Source: an uncultured Bacilli bacterium
GTDB taxonomy: Bacteria > Bacillota_I > Bacilli_A > RF39 > UBA660
Assembly (NCBI GenBank): GCA_934130215.1
Contig: CAKOXR010000008.1
Coordinates: forward strand, 1 to 26,055
Length of the DNA stretch: 26,055 nt
Direction: 5' to 3'
Position 1 is the stretch's first letter. Every line of letters starts with the position of its first letter. Positions 1 through 7,201 of this stretch are shown here, piece after piece. A program made the translations under genes and the position numbers. The notes under the pieces are model-generated. The model did no database searches. It saw only the letters and a list, made by a program, of their open reading frames with translations, and was not told the DNA's origin.

Positions 1-10
1 GGAGGAACAT

Positions 11-637
11 ATGAATTATATATATGATGTACTTTTAAATTACGATAGTGTGATTTATGATCATTATGAGTGGGATTTGAATGATAATATATATCATATA
101 AAGAAGATACCTCTTTTTAAGGTTAAATCTAGTGTAATAGATGATATTTATAATTATAATATAATAATTGGTCAGGATTTTATTTCAAAAATAAGGAATA
201 AAACAGAGATATATTTGAATAGAACTTCTAAACCTATAGAATATGCTTGTATTTTTTGTAATGAGGAAAGGGTAATTGCGATTAAATTAGATAGTAAGGG
301 TAGAATATGTAGATATTCAAAGATGCTTATATCTGAGGAGTTAGAAACGATTGAGAATGAAGAGATGATACCGTATACTGATATTGATTATGTTAAAGAT
401 AAGAAAAAAAATAGGCGTGAGCTTAAGACAAAGTTAGAGCTTAAAAAGACTGAGTATTTGAAATCTAAATTAAAGAGCAGTTCTAAGGAAGAACTTGAGT
501 ATTTATATTATGAGTTATATAATGAGAAACCTAAAAATGTTGATGTTAAAATGAGGCTTGAAAAAGAATTGAAGGAATGGACTGATAGGTCAAGTAAGAT
601 GTTCGAGTTTTTTACATTGATTGCTAGTATGAAATAA
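11..637 (+). CDS. DUF3603 (YjbA/UPF0736)-like protein, function unknown
   Basis: The protein has 208 residues. The start is fixed by GGAGGA at 1-6, four bases upstream of ATG. The N-terminus has the layout I remember for the Bacillus YjbA/UPF0736 family: a short Y-D-V/N opening, an EW at about residues 20-21, and an I-P-L-F-K-V segment near residue 35, followed by an alternating beta-rich region to about residue 110. From about 130 onward it is strongly charged and helical (K/E rich, probable coiled coil), ending in a short hydrophobic helix. There is no signal peptide or membrane segment, so it is probably cytoplasmic. The role of the family is not known to me. It is the last gene of its transcript, with a terminator directly over the stop codon; anything upstream lies outside the window. 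The family assignment is from memory of the pattern and is moderate; an unrelated hypothetical protein is the alternative. Confidence 0.5.
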   Translation: MNYIYDVLLNYDSVIYDHYEWDLNDNIYHIKKIPLFKVKSSVIDDIYNYNIIIGQDFISKIRNKTEIYLNRTSKPIEYACIFCNEERVIAIKLDSKGRICRYSKMLISEELETIENEEMIPYTDIDYVKDKKKNRRELKTKLELKKTEYLKSKLKSSSKEELEYLYYELYNEKPKNVDVKMRLEKELKEWTDRSSKMFEFFTLIASMK

Positions 638-661
638 TCAAATAGAAATATTTGATTTTTT
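636..661 (+). terminator. Intrinsic terminator after the DUF3603-like gene
   Basis: A nine-base arm (636-644) pairs with 649-657 across a GAAA tetraloop and runs into a tract of T. The stem begins inside the stop codon of the upstream gene. It separates that gene from the asnS promoter at 685-712. Confidence 0.75.
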
Positions 662-684
662 GAAGATTAAGTGAATAAACATAC

Positions 685-712
685 TTGACAAATATTTTAA
701 ATGTTATATAAT
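685..712 (+). promoter_or_regulatory. Sigma-A-type promoter of the asnS T-box leader
   Basis: A perfect TTGACA (685-690) and a perfect TATAAT (707-712) are separated by 16 bases. The predicted start is near 719, just upstream of the T-box Stem I. This is one of the few promoters in the window with both consensus hexamers intact. Confidence 0.85.
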
Positions 713-719
713 TAAATCA

Positions 720-934
720 TCGATTATGAAGTGAGGAGTAATATTTATTACTGGTTAAAGAGAGCTAGGAATGGTGGGAACTAGCACTAAGTGAAATATG
801 AATAACAACACTGAATCCCCTTTTTGAAAATAGTAGGAAAGGGCGGGTAAATCCGTTATAGTAAATGAGATATCAGTTAATGATAATAAGAGTGGTACCG
901 CGGTAATACGCCTCTTTAATCATTAACTTTTTTT
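720..934 (+). promoter_or_regulatory. Asparagine T-box riboswitch
   Basis: The leader has the T-box core AGTGGTACCGCGG at 891-903, which in this family pairs with the free CCA end of uncharged tRNA. The terminator is formed by 876-883 pairing with 920-927, followed by seven T (928-934); the T-box bulge lies between the arms, as expected for mutually exclusive antiterminator and terminator. In Stem I the apical hairpin has a GGTGG-containing loop closed by CTAG arms (about 764-785). The specifier reads GAAT-AAC-A with AAC at 804-806, an Asn codon; AAC also recurs at 807-809. The specifier matches the downstream gene asnS, so the switch should let transcription through when tRNA-Asn is uncharged. 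Confidence 0.93.
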
Positions 935-953
935 GTTAAAGGAGGAATAGAAA

Positions 954-2327
954 ATGGATGTCAAAGATTTATATTTGAAAATCGAAGAATATTTAGGAAA
1001 AGAAGTAGTATTAGAAGGATGGATAAAAAATCATCGTAAGCAAAAAGATTTTGGATTTATTGATTTTTCTGATGGGACATATTTTAAACATGTTCAATTA
1101 GTATATAGTAGTTCACTTTTGAACTTTGATGCAATAACTAAATTGCATATAGGTTCTGCTATTAAAGCAATTGGTACTATTGTTAAATCAGAAGGTAGTG
1201 GACAAGATTTTGAAATGAAAGTTGATAATATTGAATTACTTGGAGATTGTCCAGAAGATTATCCAATGCAACCAAAGAGACATACGCGTGAGTTTTTAAG
1301 AGAACAAGCATATTTAAGACCAAGAGTTAACTTATTTCAAGCTGTGTTTAGAGTAAGAAGTGTTGCTGCTTATGCAATTCATAAATATTTTCAAGAAAGA
1401 AATTATGTGTATTTTAATGCACCATTAATTACAGCTAGTGATTGTGAAGGAGCTGGAGAAATGTTCCAAGTAACTACACTTGATTTAAATAGAATTGCAA
1501 AAGATGGTAAAGTTGATTATAGTAAAGATTTCTTTGGTAAAATGGCTTCTTTAACTGTATCTGGTCAATTACAAGCAGAAACATTTGCAACTGCTTATAA
1601 GAAAACATATACATTTGGTCCTACATTTAGAGCTGAAAACTCAAATACTAAAACACATGCAAGTGAATTTTGGATGATTGAACCAGAAATAGCTTTTTGT
1701 GATTTAAATGGTGATATGGAAATAATGGAAGAAATGCTTAAGTATGTTGTAAAGTATGTGTTAGACAATTGTAAAGATGAAATGGATTTTTTTGATTCAT
1801 TTGTAGAAAAGGGATTATTAAACAAATTAAATAAATTAGTTAATTCTAAATTTGCTCGTATAACCCATCATGATTTAATTGAAGTATTAAGAAATGCTGA
1901 TGTTAAATGGGAATTTGAACCAAAGCAAGGTGAAGATATTGCTAAGGAACACGAAAAATATATAACTGAATATTTTGATGGTCCAGTATTTGTAACTGAT
2001 TGGCCAAAAGATATAAAAGCATTTTATATGAAGCAAAATGATGATGGCAAGACTGTTGCTGCTGTTGATTTGGAAGTTCCAGGTGCTGGTGAATTAATGG
2101 GTGGATCTCAAAGAGAAGAATCTTATGAAAAACTTGCTCAAAGAATGGACGAACTTGGAATGGATAAAAATGGATTAGAGTGGTATTTAAATTTAAGAAA
2201 ATATGGTACTTGTGTTCATTCAGGATTTGGAATGGGATTTGAGAGATTGTTAATATATTTAACTGGTGTTGATAATATAAGAGATGTTGTTGCTTATTCA
2301 AGAACACCGGGAAATTGTGAATTTTAA
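954..2327 (+). CDS. asnS: Asparaginyl-tRNA synthetase
   Basis: This class II aminoacyl-tRNA synthetase charges tRNA-Asn with asparagine, using ATP, in the cytoplasm. The product of 457 residues is the usual size. An N-terminal OB-fold anticodon-binding domain covers about residues 15-105 (V-L-E-G-W-I motif near residue 20). Motif 1 is near residues 140-165, motif 2 at about 221-247 (F-R-A-E-N with a downstream H-A-S-E-F), and motif 3 at about 422-438 (G-F-G-M-G-F-E-R-L). The C-terminus carries the R-D-V-V-A-Y-S-R-T-P-G block typical of AsnS, which separates it from AspRS and LysRS. ATG at 954 follows AAAGGAGG (938-945). It stands alone behind an Asn T-box, so its expression should track the charging of tRNA-Asn. 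Confidence 0.97.
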   Translation: MDVKDLYLKIEEYLGKEVVLEGWIKNHRKQKDFGFIDFSDGTYFKHVQLVYSSSLLNFDAITKLHIGSAIKAIGTIVKSEGSGQDFEMKVDNIELLGDCPEDYPMQPKRHTREFLREQAYLRPRVNLFQAVFRVRSVAAYAIHKYFQERNYVYFNAPLITASDCEGAGEMFQVTTLDLNRIAKDGKVDYSKDFFGKMASLTVSGQLQAETFATAYKKTYTFGPTFRAENSNTKTHASEFWMIEPEIAFCDLNGDMEIMEEMLKYVVKYVLDNCKDEMDFFDSFVEKGLLNKLNKLVNSKFARITHHDLIEVLRNADVKWEFEPKQGEDIAKEHEKYITEYFDGPVFVTDWPKDIKAFYMKQNDDGKTVAAVDLEVPGAGELMGGSQREESYEKLAQRMDELGMDKNGLEWYLNLRKYGTCVHSGFGMGFERLLIYLTGVDNIRDVVAYSRTPGNCEF

Positions 2328-2377
2328 AAAATGTATAATTTATTATAAAATACTCATAATATTGCTAGGAGGAAAAA

Positions 2378-2905
2378 ATGAAAAAATTACTAGTAATATT
2401 GAGTATTTTTCTATTAGTTGGATGTGAAATTAATAATACACCTAAAAAAAAGGTTGAACAATTTTTATCAAATTATCAGGTTTTACATAAGGATGTTATA
2501 TCTGATTTAGATGGTATGATTAATAAAACTAATTATACATCTGAACAAAAGGAAAGATATAAGGAATTAATGAAAAAACAATATAAATCATTAATTTATG
2601 AGATAAAAGATGAAACTATTGATGGTAATACTGCTTTTGTAGATGTTCAAATAGAGGTTATAAACTATGGTAAAAGACTTGCGGATTGTGAAAATTATTT
2701 AAATGAACATCGTGATCTTTTTACAACGAATGGTACTTATGATGAAACTAAATTTTTATCATATCAATTAGATGAGTTAGAAAAAGAAAAGGAAAGAATA
2801 AAATATACTATTACTTTTAATTTAACTAAAGTAGATGGTAAATGGGAAATTAATGATTTAACTGAAACTATGGAAGATAAGATTAATGGTATATATATTT
2901 ATTAA
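2378..2905 (+). CDS. Predicted lipoprotein, function unknown
   Basis: The product has 175 residues. Residues 1-16 are a lipoprotein signal: a basic M-K-K start, a hydrophobic stretch, then a lipobox L-L-V-G-C with the lipidated Cys at about residue 16. The mature part is soluble, charged, and looks like a small alpha/beta domain with an N-terminal helix (P-K-K-K-V-E-Q-F-L), a general pattern of surface lipoproteins with an NTF2/DUF4878-type fold; a late K-V-D-G-K-W-E-I segment fits that fold. I cannot name a family with certainty. ATG at 2378 follows a perfect AGGAGG (2367-2372). It lies 50 bases after asnS and ahead of a weak terminator, so it may be co-transcribed with asnS or use a TATAAT at 2334-2339. 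The protein should sit on the outer face of the membrane. Confidence 0.8.
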   Translation: MKKLLVILSIFLLVGCEINNTPKKKVEQFLSNYQVLHKDVISDLDGMINKTNYTSEQKERYKELMKKQYKSLIYEIKDETIDGNTAFVDVQIEVINYGKRLADCENYLNEHRDLFTTNGTYDETKFLSYQLDELEKEKERIKYTITFNLTKVDGKWEINDLTETMEDKINGIYIY

Positions 2906-2925
2906 AGGGTTTAACCTTTTTTTTA
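2904..2925 (+). terminator. Weak intrinsic terminator after the lipoprotein gene
   Basis: A five-base arm (2904-2908) pairs with 2915-2919 over a six-base loop, followed by a run of T. The stem overlaps the stop codon. The stem is short, so read-through into the next gene is possible. Confidence 0.5.
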
Positions 2926-2936
2926 TTTTAAAAAAA

Positions 2937-2945
2937 TGATACAAT
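2937..2945 (+). promoter_or_regulatory. Extended -10 promoter of the PAP2 gene
   Basis: TGATACAAT has the extended -10 form TG-N-TACAAT, with no clear -35. It ends 16 bases before the ATG at 2962, so the transcript would start near the GGTGG ribosome site. Confidence 0.5.
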
Positions 2946-2961
2946 AATATTGGTGGTTAAA

Positions 2962-3540
2962 ATGAATAGAAAAAAAATAATTTCTTTGATTTCTTTTTGT
3001 TTATTTTTAATTATTATGGTTCTTGTTTTAAAGAAAGATAATATATTTATTGATAATTTTATTATTAATTTATTTAAAAATAAAACAGAGTTAATGATTT
3101 TTATTATGAAATTTATTACATTCTTTGGAAGTGCTTATGTTATAATTCCTGGAACAATTATATTATTATTTATTTTTAAAAATAAAAAAAATAAGATATT
3201 TTTGATTTCTAATTTAATTACTATAACAGTATTAAATTTAATGTTAAAGTATTCTTTTCAAAGATTAAGACCGATTAATGGTATAATAAAAGAAAATGGG
3301 TATAGTTTTCCTAGTGGTCATTCTATGGTATCGGTTGCATTTTATGGATTTTTAGTTTATTTATTATACAAAAGTAATTTTAAATTTAAAAAATTTTATA
3401 TGATTTCATTATGTTTTTTAGTTTTATTAATTGGTATTAGTAGAATATATTTGGGTGTTCATTACCCAACTGATGTTTTAGGTGGTTTTTTGTTATCTAT
3501 ATCTTATTTGTTATTATTTATTGAATCATCAAAAATCTAG
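2962..3540 (+). CDS. PAP2-family membrane phosphatase
   Basis: This is an integral-membrane phosphatase of the PAP2 / phosphatidic acid phosphatase superfamily, which removes phosphate from lipid phosphates such as undecaprenyl pyrophosphate or phosphatidylglycerol phosphate at the membrane. The three family signatures are present in order: K-x6-R-P (K-Y-S-F-Q-R-L-R-P), P-S-G-H, and S-R-x5-H-x3-D (S-R-I-Y-L-G-V-H-Y-P-T-D). About five or six hydrophobic helices are visible. I chose the ATG at 2962, giving 192 residues, because GGTGG sits 5-10 bases upstream; the in-frame TTG at 2950 lies inside that promoter/ribosome-site region. The substrate cannot be told from sequence; a BcrC-like undecaprenyl pyrophosphatase is plausible. 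It is separate from its neighbours, with its own -10 element. Confidence 0.88.
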   Translation: MNRKKIISLISFCLFLIIMVLVLKKDNIFIDNFIINLFKNKTELMIFIMKFITFFGSAYVIIPGTIILLFIFKNKKNKIFLISNLITITVLNLMLKYSFQRLRPINGIIKENGYSFPSGHSMVSVAFYGFLVYLLYKSNFKFKKFYMISLCFLVLLIGISRIYLGVHYPTDVLGGFLLSISYLLLFIESSKI

Positions 3541-3543
3541 ATT

Positions 3544-3605
3544 TTGACATTATTAGACATTTTATTTATATAATTGTAGAAATTTGTCGAATTATATGAT
3601 AAAAT
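3544..3605 (+). promoter_or_regulatory. Two candidate promoters of the GT-C glycosyltransferase gene
   Basis: The first candidate is TTGACA (3544-3549) with TATAAT (3569-3574), at a rather long spacing of 19. The second is an extended -10, TGATAAAAT (3597-3605), only 15 bases before the start codon. The second matches the pattern of other promoters in this window. Confidence 0.45.
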
Positions 3606-3620
3606 AATTAAGGTGGAAGT

Positions 3621-5096
3621 ATGAAAGATAAAAAAATTATTATATATTGTTTTATTGTATCATTATTAATTCTTTTGGTTGCATCAAAATCATCACCTTT
3701 ATATCCTTTAAATGATTGGTGTGATGCAAATGCTTTTTTTACAATGGGAAAAGGATTATTTAATGGTAAAATTATTTTTAAAGATTTATTTGAGCAAAAA
3801 GGTCCTTTTTTGTATTTGATTTATGGAATTGGTTATTTAATTTCAAATACTTCTTTTTTGGGTGTTTTTATATTGGAAGTTATTTCAAGTACTATATTTT
3901 TGTTTTTAACTCATAAGATTATTAATTTATATCTTGATAAAAAATATAGTTATATTATTTTACCTTTATTTGCTTTTTTAATTTATACTGCTGTTAGTTT
4001 TAGGCATGGTTCTAGTTGTGAGGAATTTTGTTTTCCTATGATGATGTATAGTTTATATGAACTTATTAACTATGCTCGTACAAATAAGATTAGTTATAAA
4101 AAAATATATTTTGTAGGATTTATGGCTGGTTTAATTTTTTTAACTAAATATACTGTTCTTGGAATAAATTTTGCTTTTATGGTTTGTTTATTTATTTCTT
4201 TATTAAAACAAAAAGATTTCAAAAAAGCATTTATTTCTCCTTTTGTTTATTTACTTGGTATGTTTACACCATTTGTTCCATGGCTTATATATTTTGGAGT
4301 TAATAATGCTTTATATGATTTCTTTAATGTTTATATTTTTATTAACTTATTTTCATATACTGAAACAAAAATAAATATTTTTAGTAAAATTTTAAATTGT
4401 TTTTACTATTTTGGTAGAAATTTAAGTTCAAATAAAATTTATATGATTATTATCTTTATTTCATTAATATTTCCTTTTTTTAGTAAAAAAGTTAATATTA
4501 GAGAAAAGGTAGTTATTTTATCTTGTTTTGTTTGTTCAATATTATTTATATATATTGGTGGTATTTATTTCTTATATTATATTTTACCAATTTTGATTTT
4601 TAGTTTATTTTCTTTAATTTATTTTTGTAGTTTTTTAAATAAAACAAAAATAAACAAATATTTATTTATTCCTTATATTGTAATAATTGTTGTTTTAACT
4701 TATTTTGTTAGTCCGAATACTTATTTAATGAAGGTTAAAAAAGAAGATATGGTTCAATATAAATTTAGAGATATTATTTTAAAAAAAGAAAATCCAACTA
4801 TATTAAATTATGGTTATTTAGATATGGGTTTTTATACTACAACTGGAATTGTTCCAAATACAAAATATTTTGAGAAATTGAATTTTAAATATAAAAAATA
4901 TCCAGAAAATATGGATGAGTCTAATAAATATATTGATAATAAAGAGATAGATTTTGTTATTTATGTTACTAAAGGAAAAGTCGATTATCCTGTTTCTGAT
5001 AAATTAGGTACAACTTATGAACTTATTAGTCATGAAAAACAAAAATTTGAGGGAAAATTATTTGATTATTATTTATATCAATTAAAAGAGGTTTAG
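3621..5096 (+). CDS. GT-C-type membrane glycosyltransferase (PMT/GT39-like)
   Basis: This polytopic membrane protein of 491 residues has about ten hydrophobic helices and a soluble C-terminal part from about residue 365. The first extracellular loop carries an acidic motif, N-D-W-C-D-A-N, followed by an M-G-K-G and then D-L-F-E-Q-K-G-P. This arrangement is typical of GT-C enzymes of the GT39/PMT type, which move a sugar from a polyprenyl-phosphate carrier to an acceptor on the outer face of the membrane; the loop aspartate is normally the catalytic base. The acceptor and sugar are unknown. A PAP2 phosphatase that could recycle the lipid carrier lies just upstream, which fits but does not prove a shared envelope-glycan role. 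ATG follows AGGTGG (3611-3616). A terminator closes the unit. Confidence 0.72.
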   Translation: MKDKKIIIYCFIVSLLILLVASKSSPLYPLNDWCDANAFFTMGKGLFNGKIIFKDLFEQKGPFLYLIYGIGYLISNTSFLGVFILEVISSTIFLFLTHKIINLYLDKKYSYIILPLFAFLIYTAVSFRHGSSCEEFCFPMMMYSLYELINYARTNKISYKKIYFVGFMAGLIFLTKYTVLGINFAFMVCLFISLLKQKDFKKAFISPFVYLLGMFTPFVPWLIYFGVNNALYDFFNVYIFINLFSYTETKINIFSKILNCFYYFGRNLSSNKIYMIIIFISLIFPFFSKKVNIREKVVILSCFVCSILFIYIGGIYFLYYILPILIFSLFSLIYFCSFLNKTKINKYLFIPYIVIIVVLTYFVSPNTYLMKVKKEDMVQYKFRDIILKKENPTILNYGYLDMGFYTTTGIVPNTKYFEKLNFKYKKYPENMDESNKYIDNKEIDFVIYVTKGKVDYPVSDKLGTTYELISHEKQKFEGKLFDYYLYQLKEV

Positions 5097-5103
5097 AATA
5101 TAT

Positions 5104-5132
5104 AATCTACATATAAATGTGTAGATTTTTTT
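5104..5132 (+). terminator. Intrinsic terminator after the GT-C gene
   Basis: An eight-base arm (5104-5111) pairs with 5120-5127, followed by an uninterrupted T tract to 5132. It isolates the glycosyltransferase gene from the ANL-enzyme gene. Confidence 0.8.
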
Positions 5133-5210
5133 GGTAATATTTTAAAATGATAAAATCGATTATTTATGTAAAAAAATAATATTTAAATATAATTATAATA
5201 AAGGATTATT

Positions 5211-5238
5211 TTGACATCTTAAATATTTTATGTATAAT
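5211..5238 (+). promoter_or_regulatory. Promoter of the ANL-enzyme gene
   Basis: A perfect TTGACA (5211-5216) and a perfect TATAAT (5233-5238) are 16 bases apart. The predicted start, near 5245, is directly at the GTGAGG ribosome site (5246-5251), which argues against a GTG start at 5246. A second extended -10, TGATAAAAT, lies at 5148-5156. Confidence 0.8.
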
Positions 5239-5257
5239 ATTTTGTGTGAGGTTTTTT

Positions 5258-7141
5258 ATGGAAGAATTTTATAAATTAAAAAAAGAATTAGAAAAAGAAA
5301 AGAAAAGAAGATCAAATCATTATGAGTATTCTGATAGTATTCCTATGAGATCAAAAAAGGCACTTGATGATTTAGAACTAAATCATGATACTTCTTGGAT
5401 GAAAGAAATTTATGAAAGAAATAAAAAAAATTTGGATTCAATTGCCCTTCTTTATAGAGGTAATAGAATTACTTATAAAGAAATGTTTGAAGAAGCATAT
5501 AAATATGCTAAATCATTAAAACAAATGGGATATAATGAAAAAAGTGTTGTACCAGTTTGTATGTCAAATATACCAGAATTTGTATATATTTTCTTAGCGG
5601 TTAATATGATAGGAGCAACTATAAATGTAGTTGGTAGTTGGTTTAATGAAAATTATTTAATAAACATTTTAAATAATACAAATAGTGAAACTATTTTTAT
5701 TTCATTAGATGAATATGAAAATTTAAAGAAAGTTATAGAAAAATCTAATATAAAAAAAATATGTATTTTTTCTTTAACTGATTCTTTTAAAATAGGAAAC
5801 AAATATGAAAAAATAGATGAAAGGTTTCATAAAATTGAAAATTTAATTCCTAAATATGATGGTATTATGGACAAAAATGATTTTATAAAACTCGGAGAAA
5901 ATTATAATAAAGCCGTAGTATATGATGGAATTTTGGATGATGTATGTGCAATTACATATACAAGTGGTACTACTGATCCTGGTTGTCCAAAGGGTGTTGT
6001 TCATGCAAATAGAAGTTATATAACTTTATCAAGATATAAAGAAGCAGATGTATCTGGTATGCCAAGTATGAGGAACTTAACTGTTTTAGGTCATATTCCT
6101 ACATATACACATATGGAATTATCATGTGCTATATCTGATACATTATATGAAGGATGTACACTTGCTTTAGAACCGTTTTATGATAAAGATTTTTTTCCGT
6201 ATAGTTTATTAATTAACGAGCCAAATTTTGTACCAGCTGGTGTTGGATTTTGGGGTAATTTGTGCAAATTATTAAATTTTGATCCAGAGTTTAAGTATAT
6301 TAATTTACCTTTTTTAATGATTCCAACTGTTACTGGGGAAGCATGTTCAAAAGGTGAAGAAATATTTTTCAATTATACATCTAAAAAACATAAATTTGGT
6401 ACTGATAAATTACCTTTTCCACTTTCACCTGTAACATTTTCTATTGGAGGTGGAACATCTGAAAGTAGTGGTATATTTGTAACTTTGTTTAAAAGTTTAC
6501 AAGAAAAAAAATATATTTTGGAAAAAAAATCACTAGGTTTAACTCCACATAAATTTGTTCAAATTGAAGTTTTGAATTCTAGGGGTGAATATTGTAAATT
6601 AAATGAACCAGGTTTATTAGTTGCGAATTCTCCATGTAATATGTTAGGTTATACTGATGATAATTTAAATAAAAAAGCATATGTTTTTGATGTTAATGGT
6701 AATAGATGGTTAAGTTTAAATACTTATTCATATAAATCTGATAATAGAAGAATTAAAATGAAAGGTAGAATGGGAGCATATATTAAATCTTCTATGGGTG
6801 ATATTCCGTATTATTTAATTGAAGATATTGTAGATATTGATAATGATATTATGTCATCTTGTTTGGTTAAAGTTGGAGATAATTATGTTTGTCATATTGA
6901 AAAGCAACCACTTGTTAAAGAAGATAAAATAAATGAAATAATTGATAAATGTAAGAAAAGATTGATTTCTTCTTTACCAGATGATGTAGTTTCTAAAATA
7001 TATTTGAGAGTTAGAAATAATTTAGAATCTTTTCCACTTGCACCTAGTGGAAAAAGAGATTATAATGAGTTAATAAATGAAGGTATAACTGATAATTGTA
7101 TTAAAATAGAAAATGCAAAAAAATTAATTAAAAAAAATTAA
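5258..7141 (+). CDS. Divergent adenylate-forming (ANL superfamily) enzyme, acyl-CoA synthetase-like
   Basis: The protein has 627 residues and belongs to the AMP-binding / acyl-CoA synthetase superfamily, whose members activate a carboxylate with ATP to an acyl-adenylate and then transfer it to a thiol. The phosphate loop is at about residues 234-247, Y-T-S-G-T-T followed by an extended D-P-G-C-P-K-G. A T-S-E near residue 405 fits motif A5. The A10 lysine is kept (P-S-G-K-R, K599). At the A7 position, where family members have T-G-D, I read L-N-T (about residues 487-489), so the ribose-binding Asp appears to be lost; A8 keeps G-R but lacks the usual acidic residue. The N-terminal 25 residues are charged and helical. 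I reject the GTG at 5246 because it is the ribosome site. The substrate is unknown. Its neighbour, 60 bases on, is a degenerate membrane histidine kinase. Confidence 0.82.
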   Translation: MEEFYKLKKELEKEKKRRSNHYEYSDSIPMRSKKALDDLELNHDTSWMKEIYERNKKNLDSIALLYRGNRITYKEMFEEAYKYAKSLKQMGYNEKSVVPVCMSNIPEFVYIFLAVNMIGATINVVGSWFNENYLINILNNTNSETIFISLDEYENLKKVIEKSNIKKICIFSLTDSFKIGNKYEKIDERFHKIENLIPKYDGIMDKNDFIKLGENYNKAVVYDGILDDVCAITYTSGTTDPGCPKGVVHANRSYITLSRYKEADVSGMPSMRNLTVLGHIPTYTHMELSCAISDTLYEGCTLALEPFYDKDFFPYSLLINEPNFVPAGVGFWGNLCKLLNFDPEFKYINLPFLMIPTVTGEACSKGEEIFFNYTSKKHKFGTDKLPFPLSPVTFSIGGGTSESSGIFVTLFKSLQEKKYILEKKSLGLTPHKFVQIEVLNSRGEYCKLNEPGLLVANSPCNMLGYTDDNLNKKAYVFDVNGNRWLSLNTYSYKSDNRRIKMKGRMGAYIKSSMGDIPYYLIEDIVDIDNDIMSSCLVKVGDNYVCHIEKQPLVKEDKINEIIDKCKKRLISSLPDDVVSKIYLRVRNNLESFPLAPSGKRDYNELINEGITDNCIKIENAKKLIKKN

Positions 7142-7149
7142 TTTTTTTT
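7117..7149 (+). terminator. Possible AU-only terminator hairpin after the ANL gene
   Basis: A 13-base arm (7117-7129) pairs with 7136-7148, using only A and T, and ends in eight T. It spans the stop codon. A stem with no G-C pairs would be a weak terminator, so some read-through into the downstream kinase-like gene is likely. Confidence 0.4.
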
Positions 7150-7169
7150 ATGACTTTATTTAAAAAAAA

Positions 7170-7178
7170 TGGTAAAAT
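7170..7178 (+). promoter_or_regulatory. Extended -10 element before the pseudo-kinase gene
   Basis: TGGTAAAAT has the TG-N-TAAAAT form. It ends 23 bases before the ATG at 7202 and just before the AAAGTAGG ribosome site. No convincing -35 is visible. Confidence 0.4.
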
Positions 7179-7201
7179 ATTAATAGAAAGTAGGTAAATG
7201 A

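Noticed and set aside
1595..2307. Two minus-strand reading frames within asnS
   Set aside because: They lie opposite a certain gene, have low-complexity I/S/F/Q content and no ribosome sites; they are shadows of AT-rich coding DNA.
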